A stretch of DNA of 64,000 nt from Symbiodinium natans (lineage: Eukaryota; Sar; Dinophyceae; Suessiales; Symbiodiniaceae): NCBI GenBank assembly GCA_905221605.1, contig CAJNDS010000083.1:151501-215500 (forward strand), given 5' to 3'. The notes under the pieces were generated by a model. That model was given only the letters and a program-made list of their open reading frames with translations, was not told the DNA's origin and did no database searches. Made by a program: the position numbers and the translations under genes. Position 1 is the stretch's first letter; each line of letters starts with the position of its first letter. This document shows, one piece after another, positions 1 through 12,030 of this stretch.

Positions 1-1063
1 ATTTCCTTTTGTTCATAGGCCAGGAACGACCGGTTCACTACAACAGTACAGAAACGACTTGTTCTCCTGGCACTTGCTGTCGAAATCAAGCCCCAGAAAG
101 CAGTCTTAAAACAAGCATTTGTGGTCCGAAGTGGCCTTAACGCCACTCGCCCCAAACCCAGCCCCAAAACCCGTCAGCCTCTTCAAAACACAGCCAAACC
201 CCCCTCACCCCAACCCGTTCAAAAGAGGTCAAACCCGAAACCCACTCCAAACAAACCCACCCCCAGCCCCTTCAGAACATGGTCAAACCCACTTTATTCC
301 CGCTTTGGGGAATATAATACTTTAACACCCTTGAGATGGGCGGCCATGTTGCCGAAAGGAGCCAATCCGGTCGCTCCAGTATTATATTTACGGTATTACT
401 GTAAAGTGTGATGCGCAGGGCTGCTTTCACTCTGCGAAGAATCGGTGGGTTTTGGGTGGGCTGGAGTGGGTGTGGTTTGGAGTGGGTTTTGCGCCAAAAC
501 ATGCCCAAGCATGCACGGATGCACTCGTGGCATCCGTTCACCAGACGCGCAACTTGAACATTCTTAGAGCCCAATCAGGGTGCTTGGCAACAGCTGATTC
601 GCTAGGAGCACAAGTCGGTCCTGTACAGTTGCAATCCAGCACTTGCCCATTTGCCATTTCCAACAAGCAAGCTTCCGCACTTAGCGGTTGATCTGGTTGC
701 AGCTCAACGTTCACGTTTCCAAAACAATTGCCCATTCGACGAAGATGCAGATGACCAGTCGCTTCAGGGAGGATATTGGCTGTATGCTTCCATGTCCTTG
801 CTCAACTGCTGCACCAGTAACCACCCGTGCTGCTCGGCCGTGATTTCCATGCTTCCTCGTCGCCATGTGATATCGGCAATGTGAAGTTGTAGTACGAGTA
901 AGTCACAAGGACTAGGACGGGATCATGACTTGCTCCAACGAAAAAGCTCCTGGAATTTTCTACTTTCCGTACATTGATGAATATCTGCGAGGACATGGAG
1001 GCGTCCAGCCAAAATCTTCCCTTGTGATTGGTCATCTGTATCATGAATATCTTTCTTCATGGA
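1..1063. other. No gene seen; Pro/Asn-rich low complexity
   Basis: About 1 kb with no exon I can support. Between roughly 150 and 290 the sequence is a CCCCAAAC-like, C-rich tract that reads as Pro/Asn-rich peptide in two frames at once, which is a composition effect and not evidence of coding. No paralogous segment elsewhere in the window was noticed. Confidence 0.5.
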
Positions 1064-1681
1064 TGTCGAGAATATGAACGCTGCGTGCAGGAACTGGTTG
1101 CAAGGAATGGTGAAAGAGATGCCATCAAAGCGACTTTAAGCATGATGATTGAGGATCACGATTCCAAACTGGCCCACATTGTGTGATCGAACAGCATGCA
1201 TCACACCGTGGACGAGCTCCACGGACATGCAAATGACATCCGAACCAGTGGAGTTGCGTACCATTATCGAGGAGGAGCCCGTATCCACACGACGCGTGCC
1301 ACCGTGCCAACACCTTGGTCAAGCATGAGCCCGTGGCCACGCCTGCTAGGAAACGTGCCAAACCTTGGGATGCCGAGGCTTTCCACCATGTTTCGGTGTT
1401 GACATGCCCAACGGAACCTAAACAAAAACACAGGGCCATGAGCACCCCCAAAAAAGGGTAGGCATTTGCCTTCAGCACAATGGGGTGTCGAGGCGAAGAA
1501 GAAAGACTTGCGCCTCATTGTGAAGTATGTGTTAGTTGCTTTACGCGCTGCCCGCGAGATATTCGGATCGCACCACGCTGCAGAGACAGTTTCTCGTCGT
1601 CTTCTTGGGGTAGCATCCACGTCAGGGAATCGCTCGTGGGGCAATCGCGTTCTGTCTGGAACCGTTGCTGATTTCGACTGA
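1064..1681 (+). CDS. Unassigned coding-like exons with an in-frame TGA
   Basis: From 1064 one frame reads a charged helical peptide (CREYERCVQELVARNGERD, then IEDHDSKLAHIV). It meets TGA at 1184-1186 and continues in the same frame with SNSMHHTVDELHGHANDIR to about 1270. A second piece in another frame around 1325-1460 reads KHEPVATPARKRAKPWDAEA. A third from 1466 reads WGVEAKKKDLRLIVKYVLV. The frame changes suggest introns or a decayed gene. The opposite strand carries a 228-codon open frame over the same DNA, but it has no recognisable features and I treat it as a shadow. No family is recognised; the charged composition would suit a coiled-coil or repeat-element protein. Confidence 0.3.
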
Positions 1682-1962
1682 CGCTCCAGATTGTTGTCTA
1701 AACGGTCAAGACGCATCGAAGACATGAGCGTCCACCAGGGAGCCAGTCCTCGTGCGATCATTTGCAGCCGGCAGAAGCAGGGGGGAGATGCTGACATATG
1801 CTGACATGGTTTCCGAGGCACCAAGCCTTTGCCGGAGCACTTGTTCGCTTTTGCGAAGGAGGAGCTTGCTGCTGCCCCAGAGTTCAGTACCGCCGACAGC
1901 TGTCTTTGTAGATCACACTGTGCCAGCAGATGGCCGCATGATTTTGCCACACCGGTGGTGCT

Positions 1963-2490
1963 GAGCAGGCTTTGATGGATCCCGAGCTGCGACGAAAACT
2001 CATCCCAGCTTGGGCGGCTGACTTAGCATCTGATTGTGTGCAGCGCAGGTGGCAAATAGATCCCATTGTAAATTCAACACGGGCCTACGAACAGCAAACG
2101 TCTTGCTGAGTGTTGTACGCATCAGTTCAGCGAAACATAGGCGATGAACGCCGTGTGCTGTAGGCAATATGCATGGCCAGTACGCGAGTGCGACAAAATG
2201 GACAGGACAGTGGACCAATGATTCACTTGAATCAATTGTACGGGGAAAGTGGAGAAGCCGGCTGCCAGCTGAGGCGGAGGCCAAGAGGGTTGAGCTGGCG
2301 CCAGCCCAGGCTGATCCGTGCAACGCTCGCAAAATCGCCCCATCTTCGAAGTGTTCGTTTTCTCGATGTGTTACGGTTGCACAGTGTCACATGGGCACCG
2401 CGCCTCGTGCCAGGGATGAGCTTGAGCGCCACAAGTTGCCCGAGCCCAAAGCTTAGGCTCCTAAACGCCAGAGATGATCTCATGGTTTAG
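1963..2490 (+). CDS. Unassigned coding-like segment
   Basis: A frame open from 1963 to a TGA at 2107-2109 reads MDPELRRKLIPAWAADLASD followed by QRRWQIDPIV, a plausible helical segment. Downstream, 2169-2490, two frames are open with Arg/Ala-rich sequence. It may belong with the preceding pieces (1064-1681) as one multi-exon + strand gene. No domain recognised; boundaries and function unknown. Confidence 0.25.
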
Positions 2491-2713
2491 ATCGTCACAT
2501 TCAACAGCATCAACTTTCTTGCCCCATTCAGGCTGTGCCCTGAAGTGATGGGCAGTGGGCCCATTCGCAGGGCTTTTTGGTTCAATGCCATCCTACCATT
2601 CTGAATAATGAACGCTTAGAAAAAGCAAGGGGTAAGGGATATGCATATCAAGATCCACGCACCGTATCTAAGTGTCTCTAAGGCCGATTGACAGGAATAG
2701 GTACTAGGCAGCT

Positions 2714-3539
2714 TTGTTATCTATCTTGTTCTCGCTTCCACGTTTGCTTAATGTTGACCTGGCGGTGCCTAGCTTCTCGCAGATCGGTACTGCCAGCATG
2801 TTTCCAATCGAGCAGCAAAGGCCGAATGGCGTGTTGTTGCTTCGTTTTGAGAATGACAAAGTATATGGTTTGCCATCACAACCCAACGACACGACGAAGT
2901 GGCAGATGTGCTGCAAAACTGCTTTTGGCCCGTAGCGTGTAAGATACACGAAGGCCTGGAGCCGTGGAAGGTAGTTTCGACATGGGTGGAGCAAAGCGCA
3001 GCGAGGTTCATCAGTCTTTTCTGTCAGCCAATGCGGGACTGCGAAGCTGTCGCTTTGCCCTCCCTGGATCATATTCTGGCCCACGGCGACGAAGTTCTAA
3101 AGTTCTAAAGCTTTGTATCAACTCCGATATGTGTAAGCAATGTAAGCAAACTCACTTGACAGCGGTGCTGGGTTGTTTGCGGCCGAGATGGCCCTGCAAT
3201 GCGCATTTGCGTTGTGTGAGCAGCTGAAGCCTGAGACAGGTGGATGAGCAATCATAGGTAGTGAGTTGCTGTTCGTTGTCATGACTCATGAAGCGGCATC
3301 AGCTGCTACAGTTCTTGGAGGATGTTGCCGACCTGCTTTCTGAGCTTAGCAGCTGCCGGACTTCACAGGCGACCCTTCAAATACAACGTGTTAAGAGAGC
3401 CCTGTGCCTTACATGGGGGCACCGTGGGCATGCTGTACAGTTGCTGCCTGCCGTTCCCAACTGCCGTCCAGTCCCAAGAATTCCCCAAGGCCTCTTGCCA
3501 AGCCCGCCCCCTCAAGCCCCCCCCCCCCCCTGCCGCTGA
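2714..3539 (+). CDS. Unassigned coding-like exons
   Basis: Three short frames look coding. One at about 2760-2890 reads IEQQRPNGVLLLRFENDKVY. Another at 2899-3108 reads KIHEGLEPWKVVSTWVEQ and ends in TAA. A third at 3288-3410 reads HQLLQFLEDVADLLSELSSC, a strongly amphipathic helix. Frames differ, so introns or frameshifts must separate them. No family recognised. After about 3490 the sequence becomes C-rich and reads as polyproline, which is probably not coding. Confidence 0.25.
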
Positions 3540-5626
3540 CGATGGATTTTCGCGTGATCTGAGTTCCGCTTTGTTGACTGTACAAAAGAAATTGGCAGGG
3601 CAGAGGTGCATCCTGCCCCGACGTTCGCCAACATGAGGAGCAACGCGTCAGCCATACCGAAGCATGCGGTAGAACAGAGAGAGAACGGAACAGATGAACT
3701 CAGATGAAGGATGGTGCCTGGCAGCTTGCAACTAGATAACTACATCGCATGAAACTGCCTCGGAGACATTCATCTTGACACATGTCTAGCTTTGCCCAGT
3801 CATGCAGGGTGTTAGATGGGGAAGTCTCCTCTCCTTAGCTGGGGACGCTGGTTTCTCCAATGTTGGCTAAGAGTGGAGACTACTGTCGCCCTTGCTCAGT
3901 CCAAAAAGTTATTGCGAATGGGTTCAGTGGCCTCTTTGCACGGCAGCTGTCGGAGAGTCGTACAGCACTTGTGCAGACACTTTCAATCATCTGACCTTGA
4001 TGGCTTAATGTCCTGCCTCGGCCCTAGATTCCCTAGATGCTTCAATGGAGAGAGAAGCCACCAGAAAAGTCATGGATTGTGCTGATGACGTCTGACTACT
4101 GCGGTGAAAGTGCTGGGGCGGATACCGAGCATGAGATCTAGCCGCAAGTTACTATGAAGTCATATTAATATCACATTAAGTCATTCAGACTGGTCCTTGC
4201 CATGGTGGTGCCTGGCACCAGCAGGTATGAGGAACCGGCGGAGCAGGAGCTTGCCCTTCAGTCTTCTCGCATTTCTGGTCCTCTGCCGATATCGCAGTTG
4301 ACAACATCCGGAAATAAGCAGAAGATATGAGCTCAGCAGCCACATGGTGCTTTCGGGGTTTCGCAGCTTTACGGCTCAACTGTTTATTCTCAAAACCCTG
4401 CTGCGATCCGGCCTTCTCCTCAATGTGGCGCAGGCCTTATCATCTGAATCTTTGAGCGGCATGCTCAGGCAGAATGGCGGCAACTGCTGCACGGATTGGA
4501 GACGCTTGGCTGTTCCCAAGGTTCTCAGCAACACGACCCACAACGTGGTTAGGCAACCTGGACACTAACAACCCCCCACTCCAAGTCACAACCCCGCGGC
4601 GCGGTTCGTCTTTTCAGACCGCAGACCTATATACTCGGCCAGACGTTTCTTTAGGGCAGAGGACCTTCTTCAAGGATTTGCCCGCAGTCACTCTGTGCCT
4701 CGTGGTCTATTTTTTTGGCCATCTCTATATTGAAATGCGTCAGATCTGTTCCTTGAGCATCCTGCGCCCAAACCCTGGAACCTTGAAGCTGGAAACTTTG
4801 TGCCCATGCAACGTACGTAAGTTAGTAAGAGCTGCTGTTCACTGTCGAAGTTTGCTGTCAAAGTATTCAAGCACACGGCTAAGCGGCTGAGTCAAACGAG
4901 AGGCCATACGTCAGTAGCTGAAAACAAGGCCATCGCCATGGAGATGGCTCCAGCTGGACGTCTGAGGTTGTCGCCTCATTTTGCGGCCCCTCAATGCACC
5001 GATTTCAAAAATGCGTGGCGGCCCCAAGATATCCCAAGGGTCGAACCCGAGTCGAACGGCCAAGGGTCGGAATCAACATGCGCAACCAGCTCTTGGTAAC
5101 GGGCAGGATGCTCGGCCAAAAGATTCGTCAGGAAGCTGGGCTGTTGGGAAGGGGCGCGGTTTTCACATGGTGGTAAAAGCTTGATCGAGGACAGCGGGGG
5201 GCGAGCCAGAAGGCCTAGCGCCAAGCATGGCAGCAGCGTTCGCCGATCGCATTGGCACCTCGGCGCTCAACATGAGCGATCCAGCAGTGGGCCAACGATT
5301 TCCGAGAGCTACTTGCAAAAGGCTCTAGAGTGGAAGCAGTAGTGAGCTTTTGTTGTCCGGAGATGCCAAAGAAAGGGCACGTGGCGCGTCCTAAGTTCGA
5401 TGTTCATGCGATCCCCACAGTAGATGATAGTAAATGCACCATGGAACAAGGGCTAAACGAAAAAATCCCTGGACTGCACGGTCCGCGGGACGACCAACCA
5501 AGGCGTTCCGGAAATTCAGTGTTAAGACTCAAGACTGAGTTAAGATACAAGATATGTTGTCGCTTGCGGATGCAAGTATGCTCAAGAGTGCCCAGCCTCC
5601 CGTGCAAGTATCGTCTTTAAGCCGAG
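3540..5626. other. No supported gene
   Basis: About 2 kb in which I see only short scattered open frames in all directions, with no domain, paralogue or consistent splice phase. It may hold intron or upstream exons of the solute-binding protein gene that follows; the expected N-terminal beta-strand exon of that family was searched for by eye and not found. Confidence 0.4.
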
Positions 5627-6436
5627 GTGTGCCAGTTGAGTTCATTCCGTACGACTCGCCTGCAAAGCTTGCTGACGATGCTGCCTTGGACAAGTGGGAT
5701 GTTGCAATGATCGGGGCAGACCCTGCTCGAGCTGCGCAGCCTGGCATGTCCGTGATTTCCGACAAAGTGATTGTGCGAGCTGAACCTTGCAGCCTTCAGT
5801 TGCAAGTTGCTGTAAGGTACGTCGACTTCACGGCGCCCTACTGTCAGATTGAAGCGACCTATGCCGTAGCTTCCGATTCCAAGCTTACACAATGCTCGGC
5901 TGCTTGACTATGATGCACGGATGACGTGTCATGCTCCGGACAGTCTGCTTTGAAATGTCCATGTTTCTGGCTTCTGACCAAGGACGTGGATGTGGAAGGC
6001 ATTCGAATTGCAGGATGTTCCGGAGCTGCCTATGTCTTGTGGCTGGAACGAAACATCAAGAACGCGAGTCTCGTCTTGAAATCTCATCACAGGCACCTGG
6101 AAGCTGCAACGACAGAGACAGAGGGAGCGAGATCCCTGGAAGCATTTACTTTCATCCTTGATCGGAGGGTCCACCTCAGGAAATTGGTCAAGGCAGATGG
6201 CCACGATGCGACCTATGCGCCTGGGCAGGAATATCAGATTGCGGGTCAAGCTTCGCTCAGACCAGAAACTGCCTGTATTGAGCCTCTTAAGAGATCTGAG
6301 GACATATTCAAGACCGAAAAGTCGGAGCCTCATTCTTGCAGAGCTGAGCGGGGACTTGGGCATTGTCAGTAGCTGGCCGAGCGTCACCCGGAGGTTGGAA
6401 GCTTTGGCAGGGCTGAGGTCCAAGCTCACGAAGGCA
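5627..6436 (+). CDS. Bacterial-type solute-binding protein domain (SBP_bac_3-like), partial
   Basis: Exon 5627-5735 reads VPVEFIPYDSPAKLAD and KWDVAMIGADPARA. Exon from 5817 reads YVDFTAPYCQIEATYAVASD. Exon 5983-6072 reads DVDVEGIRIAGCSGAAY then LERNIKNASL. A possible further exon at 6394-6436 reads LEALAGLRSKLTK. Together these follow the order of family 3 periplasmic ligand-binding proteins (D-P-A-R-A, D-F-T-A-P-Y, G-V-R-I-A, D-A-L-A-G). In bacteria such proteins capture amino acids or similar solutes for ABC importers; here the cellular role is unknown. The join 5735/5817 removes an 81-bp GC-AG intron whose length is a multiple of three and which has no stop, so it is easily missed. The N-terminal lobe start and C-terminus are not found, so the gene is partial or more split than I can resolve. 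Bacterial ancestry is inference. Confidence 0.55.
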
Positions 6437-9081
6437 CAGATGTCCCTTTTCCGTACAGGAAGTAAGTGTGTGTGTGTGGTGCTGCTGGCAGATGTACCTT
6501 GCAGGCAGTGTCGGAGACAGCGTTGCGCGCGATTTTCTTTTTGCTTGCAGGATTTGGTGAAGCTACCTGGGACGCGGATGCTGCCCGGGCAGATCGGCTG
6601 CATGTGGAGTCTTTGCAACATGCTTTGAGGTCTGTGAGGGGGAGGCAAGTTGCCGCTTGACACATTGCTAAGTCGGTAGGTTGCGTGCATCTGAATCGGT
6701 GCCGGCTGTTCTCAGCAGCAGGTCTCTAAACTATCTTGCTCTCATTCGCTTCTCTCATTTCTCTCACGATCAGGAAGTTCATGGCCGTTGAGCAGGCATG
6801 GTTTAAAATTTGTCATGCCGCATGAGCTTGGAAGCACATCCGGTTATGCGGGCAATGCTCTGCACAAGCCAGCACAAGCTCCCTGAAGGCAGCTTGCACA
6901 AAGAAGGGCCGAAACAAAGGCTTGATCGGGCCATAGCTTGATGCAGCATGTTTAAGAGTGGTGGCCGTGGAGCTGAACCACTTTCGAAGAGGTTGGAGAA
7001 ACCCAAGGTTGAGCCAGAACTTGTGGCATGAGTCTTCAGAGTCTTCGGGCGTTGTTTCGTGCCTGTCTTTCCTTGCTTCCCTGTGTCGAAGTCAGGCAGG
7101 CCTGACTGCTGTGAGGCTTTGAGGAGTTGTCCAAGTTCATAGAGGAAGCCAAGCAATCCGGGATGGTGCTGCAGCTTGGCCAAATAAGACCTGAGGGATG
7201 AGACGGATGAGGGGCTCTCGGTTTTTGCGCCACTTGGCCTATCAGGCAGCTGATGCAGAAGCCGGAGGCCCAGGATGAGCTTGACTCAGAGACTCGCTTC
7301 ACCCACTTCAGCCGTTTCCATTCCGTTTTCCGGTGCCAGGGATTGTGCGTGTGTGCCGTGCCAAAGCACTCTCGAGCATGGTCGAAGATGTCGGCTTTGA
7401 TGCATGTTCTTGCAGGGCCCTGGACCCAGGGACGGTCCCATGCTCTGGGATCTGCCGATTTTAAAAAGCTTCTGTCATGCTTCGCTCCGGGTAGTCCAGA
7501 GCAGCGGGCAACAAAGTGGAGCGGCTTTGCTCAGGCTTCTCTGTCCCGCTAAGCACTGCTAGGTCAGCTGATGTCAACTGCAGACTGTGCTGAGGTTTGG
7601 TGTCGACACTGAGCTGGTGGTTGCCCCCGCTGCTTGAGGATTCAAAACACCGACTTCCGGTGTGCTTGGCCAAGCCGGCACAAGCTGTGAAAGAAGTGCC
7701 CGCGACGCAATAGCAATGAGTGCCGGTACTCATTGAAGTCTCTGCCTGGTCCGAGCACAAGTCTGTGGGCCGATAGTTTCGTTTGCTTCTCGCGGCCATG
7801 CTGTGCAAAGGCTGTGAAAATGATGGATTCGGGCATGGGATCATGTCTGTAGCGCCAAAACATGATGAAGCTGCACATCTTGGCGGTTGGTATGTCCAGA
7901 GCTTAAGGCTTAGACTCTGACGCGCGGAGGAACTGGATGTGGCCTCCTTGCGGGATGTCATCGCAAAGCTTGAACAGAGCAGGCAGTCTGCACCAGGATA
8001 GCTCACATGGCAGCTCAACTTGGCGACGGTATGTCGCTGGACCAATCCATGTGGTGGCTTTCGGATTTCGTGGTGGGCTTGTTGGCTTTGGGCCCGCCAC
8101 GACCGCCACGACCGCCACGATCAAGACGACCGCGACGACCACGACGACCGCGACGACCGCCACGACCACGACCACGACGACGACGACGAAGAAAGTGACA
8201 TTACCACTACCATTACTACTGGCGCTACTACCATCCACTACGACTGTTGGTCCCTGCAGTGCAGTCGCTGCCCAAACCCGTCCGTTTTCACTACTTCATC
8301 ATGCTCCTCTTGTGACGTACTTTTCTGTTGGTTTTTAGTGGCACTAGATGACTTTGCCTGGCGCGTGCCCTGCCGTGCGTCCGAGACTAGTCCGCTAGGC
8401 TGGCGGCAAAAAGAACGTTCACAATTCAGCTAGGCGGGAGGCCAAAAGCACAATCATTACAACAAACTCAAGCGGAGCGAACCAGCATTTTCGATAATTG
8501 TTTGTGAACACGGTCGCTCTTACGAGTATATACCTATTGCTACTATTGCACTATCCGTCTTGCTGCTAATGTTGTGATGAAGTCCACGACTATCACACTA
8601 CATGTACTGGTACTATTGCCACGACTTTCCATTCGTATCACCATTGCAATTGCTTTAAAGACTTTGATGTTTCTACGAATTCTATGGGAGGGCTGCTCCT
8701 CCTCCTACGATACGACGACGACTAGGATTGAGTCTACGACTGCGACGATTATTCAAGCTGCGCACTCTTGCAATCACAAACAAATCCGTGAATAGGACTG
8801 GAACCTAACTTTATGACTGTCGCGAAGTGCGGCCTGTAGGGCGGTTAGGGGCTGTAGGCGTTGGTCACACTACACTGTAGTTTGAGCAGCTGCGCACGGA
8901 CTCGATTCACAGCGAACTGCATTGGACCCTGAGACTTTGTTTCACTTAAGCCCAACTTTCTTCGTTACTGAACGACAGACCCTGTTCCCACCCGATCTTG
9001 GGACATTGTCGTGGTCACCGGTTCCGGCCAAGAACTCTTCGGGTGCTTGTGGGCGTGAGCTCCCGCAATGCCTCCTGGCAG
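6437..9081. other. Mostly non-coding; one possible short exon
   Basis: No domain is recognised across this stretch. At about 7246-7300 an AG|G acceptor is followed by a frame reading QLMQKPEAQDELDSETR, which could be an upstream exon of the coiled-coil gene at 9082. The rest is intron-like, apart from the CGA/CCACGA repeat at 8095 and ACT/ACG-rich low complexity at about 8200-8760. Confidence 0.4.
8095..8190. repeat. (CGACCACGA)-type minisatellite open in three + frames
   Basis: A run of GACCGCCACGACCACGACGA-like units. On the + strand the three frames read Arg/Pro-rich (RPRRPRRPP), Asp/His/Arg-rich (DHDDRDDRH) and Thr/Ala-rich (TTATTTT), all without a stop. This openness follows from the repeat unit and is not evidence for a protein. 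Confidence 0.85.
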
Positions 9082-9629
9082 GCGGCGCAGTGAGCTCAGG
9101 GCAAGGGAGAGGGAGGACGAGCTCCAGCAGGAGGCTTTGATCAATACCCCACGGACAAGCAGCATACGTCAATGCGGTTGCTTCTTTGTCTGCTCTCTGT
9201 CGCCCTTGCCCGAGCTTGCCGTTGCACGTCGGGCAGGTGGAACGACTCCAGTCCGAGAACAAGCTTTTGTCTGAGAAGCTGCAAGGTGGGTGCCTGTGCA
9301 GCTTTCAGATTTGTGAATGTTCAGAAAGCATGGCCGGGGCCCTGCCAATGCCCCTTCCAGGCATCGAGCCTGGACTGGAGAGGCCATTGCGCCTGGCTGA
9401 GACACAACTGCGTCTCGAAGAGGAAAACAGGCTCGTAGCTCCTGGTGCCTGCGCGTGTGATTTGTACCAAGACTCCCACTCTCAGTCTGACTCGCAGTTT
9501 GGCCATTTTGGTGGCTCTCGGGAGGCGGCTTGCCGAAGAGCGTGGGCAACTGCTGCTCGAGCTCTCTCGCACTTCGCGTGACAATCGGCGCTTGGCCCTC
9601 CGTGAGGCCAGGCAATGGGCAAAGTTCAG
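9082..9629 (+). CDS. Coiled-coil protein, four phase-consistent exons
   Basis: Four exons join in one frame. 9082-9130 reads RRSELRAREREDELQQ; 9237-9285 reads VERLQSENKLLSEKLQ; 9361-9430 reads LERPLRLAETQLRLEEENR; 9535-9629 reads RLAEERGQLLLELSRTSRD followed by NRRLALREARQWAKF. Each begins after AG|G. Donors appear as GA, GT, GC and GC. Leu/charged heptad spacing runs across the joins, which is the best support for the model since each exon is only 49-95 nt. Function cannot be inferred from a coiled coil alone; such proteins are often structural or scaffold components. An upstream exon near 7250 and downstream exons near 9688, 10215 (LEELRDK) and 10612 may belong to the same gene. Confidence 0.55.
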
Positions 9630-10611
9630 GCCCTAGGAGGCCCTAAGTGTGGCTCTGCACTTTAAGTTCATGCTCTCCCCGTCACAGGCGCAGGCTCGGG
9701 CAGAGCTGGACTCGCCCCTTGGCTCGTCACTGGCCCTTAGCCTTGCTCAAACTTGAAAGACTTGATTCAACACCGGATCCTCCGTTACATTTTGTGGACA
9801 TTTTCGCTGTGCTTTGGCTTCAGAGGTTTCTTTCTGGGACATCGCGACGTGAAGCAGGAGTCCAGACAGAATCCGCCGACGGCTGCTTGCTCTCACCGCT
9901 CAACGCATCAGGTAATAGCAGAGCTAACCATGGCAGCATCTCTCATGGGGCCTTCCTCTGATCGACTCCGATGTTTGATGTTTGCAGGTTTCCGCCCGGC
10001 GTCCGTCTCGTGGCTTGGAGCGGAAATAAAAGCCTGCAGTGCCTGCAGGCATCAGTCACATCAGCCCGATCAGCCCGCAGGGTGAGATTCGTTTGGCGCC
10101 GTATGATGTTGCATGTTACTCAGCTACGCACGTGCACGCGTGAGTTGGTGATCCAAGGAGGGGCTGGGTCTCTTCAGGCCAGCCACCTGATGCGCGGAGG
10201 GGGCATGGAGACATGGCAGCTTGGAAGAACTGCGAGATAAGACTTTAATTCAAAAAACAAGTCCCCTCAACGGGCCTTTGGGCCTAATCTTGGGGCTTGG
10301 GTTTAATGTTAGCACGACGTGCCTTTTCCTCACTGACTGCCATGCGAGTGGGAATGCATGTCGGCTGGCGCCAGAAACATGTCGCGTCGGAGGGCAACGC
10401 GCGATTGGGCCTAGAGCCCTTGAAGGTCTTTGGCAGAAAGAGTAGCTACCTCAGCCTTGGAAGCTGTGCTCCAGTTCCCTGCGCTTGAACGATAAAGCGC
10501 TGATTTCGCTGAATGTTTCTTAGCGTTAGGGATTTTTGGGCGCTAGCCGCTAGCCCATGCCTCCTCGCTTCAGGGAATGCTTTGCAGGTGCTTTGCAGGT
10601 GCTTTCTGCAG

Positions 10612-10748
10612 GTTGCAAGGCCGAGGCAGATTCACAGACATCCCAGGCTGGGACAAGTACTGGAGCTGAGCGGCAAACCGCGGATGCGGGCCCTGAGAGC
10701 CTTGAGTGCCTCGGTGAGGAGAGTGGCGCAGCCGTTGAGAACAGTTAG
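10612..10748 (+). CDS. Possible C-terminal acidic exon of the coiled-coil gene
   Basis: After an AG acceptor ending at 10611 the frame reads CKAEADSQTSQAGTSTGAE, then ESLECLGEESGAAVENS and TAG at 10746-10748. It is Ser/Thr/Glu-rich and looks like a disordered acidic tail. Assignment to the coiled-coil gene upstream is by proximity and strand only. Just before the acceptor lie three copies of a TGCTTTGCAGG-like motif (about 10578-10611), giving several alternative AG acceptors in a row. Confidence 0.35.
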
Positions 10749-12030
10749 CATGGTGGGTAGTAAGGGAAAGTGTCAGTTCAGAGGGTTTTTGCAGCATTCT
10801 GGCCCCTTGCCCAAAACTGTCCTGCAGATGTGGTGCAGAACATCGCAGACGTGACGTCAGTGCCGATGCAAAGTCTGACATGGCACTGCTATGTGCTGAA
10901 TCTGCAGCCTGCAGGGAGCAGTCTGGCAGCAAGCACACGTGTACGAGGCTTCGACGTTTCAGAGTAGCTGCTGCCTACCGAGGCAATGTGAGCGAATGCT
11001 GCGTGCTCAGTTGGTCCCAGCGGATGCCCTGCTGCCTCTTGCCGGGGCATTTCAAGGACACAGCGGACGCGCGAGCAGCGCGAGCGACTGCAAGCAAGGA
11101 GCCAGAGGCTAGCTGCGCAGGAGAAGCCATCATCCATGCATGCATGTCTGCTTGGGGTGCATGCTGCGTTTGATCGTAATTGGCAGCGAGCGAAGCCAGT
11201 GTAGGCAGCACTATTTGCGACTTGAGCTTGGTTGCCAAGTGGCACTGCACTTACTTTGTGCATAGTGAGCAAATGGGAGGATATCCCAGGGATGGTTGAG
11301 CAACTGCCGCATAGAGGCACCTCGGCGATTTGCAGGGAGGTCATCAATTAAAACAAATTAGTCTTTCAGAATTGTCATGACATCCAGGTGCTGCGGGGGT
11401 CTTCCAGCCCGGCAACCCGGGACAGGCCGACGAATGTTCGTCCCAGCTTCTGTCGTGTATATGCCGTACACTCGTATACACTTGCTGCAAACCTCAGTCT
11501 GAAGGCAAGACTCCTATTGTCGCCACAGCAAGCACGCAGGCAGGGCCAGTAAGACCCAGGCAAGCGACAGCAAGGCAGTCGTTCCAAGTAGATTCTGTTA
11601 TGGACATGTGCCAGGCACGATGCCTCACCACCGTGCACCGATGCGAAGGCAGCAGCATTTAGCATTGTCGGGTGTGAAGGTCAGGGTCACAAGACGACGC
11701 TGCTGATAAGCGCACCAGAAATCATGGGAATGGTTCACGACGAAGCTTGTAGTACGTGTTGCCACGCAACACATTCGCAGCCATGAGCACATGCAGGGTA
11801 CTGGAGAGATTCATGGCTTAATGCGCGGCATTCTTTTACAAGGACTTCTCTGCTTTCCTGCGCCCTCAGATGATACATTCGGGCCAGCACCCCCGGATGG
11901 TGCTTGCCTACACAGACACCCCCACCTCCCGGCCCTCCCAAACCATGGCGTGCACTAACTAGCGAAAAGCTCGAAGCTTTTTTGACCAATCCATGTCAGA
12001 CATTTGCTCTGCTCTGCTCTGCTGGTGTGG
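10749..12030. other. No supported gene
   Basis: About 1.3 kb of intron-like or intergenic sequence. Open frames occur on both strands but none shows a domain, repeat or splice-consistent extension. Confidence 0.4.

Noticed and set aside
1264..1950. 228-codon open frame on the minus strand
   Set aside because: No recognisable feature; the opposite strand in the same DNA has better peptide, so it is probably a shadow.
5030..5065. GGGTCGAACCCGAG, tRNA T-loop-like
   Set aside because: No matching acceptor stem, anticodon arm or A box could be placed around it.
8007..8433. Three overlapping + strand open frames over the CGA repeat
   Set aside because: A CGA/CCA repeat has no stop in any forward frame; openness carries no coding information.
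9498..9518. CCATTTTGG-GGCTC resembling the dinoflagellate spliced leader
   Set aside because: It lacks the contiguous CCATTTTGGCTCAAG core and lies inside the coiled-coil gene just before an exon; chance match.
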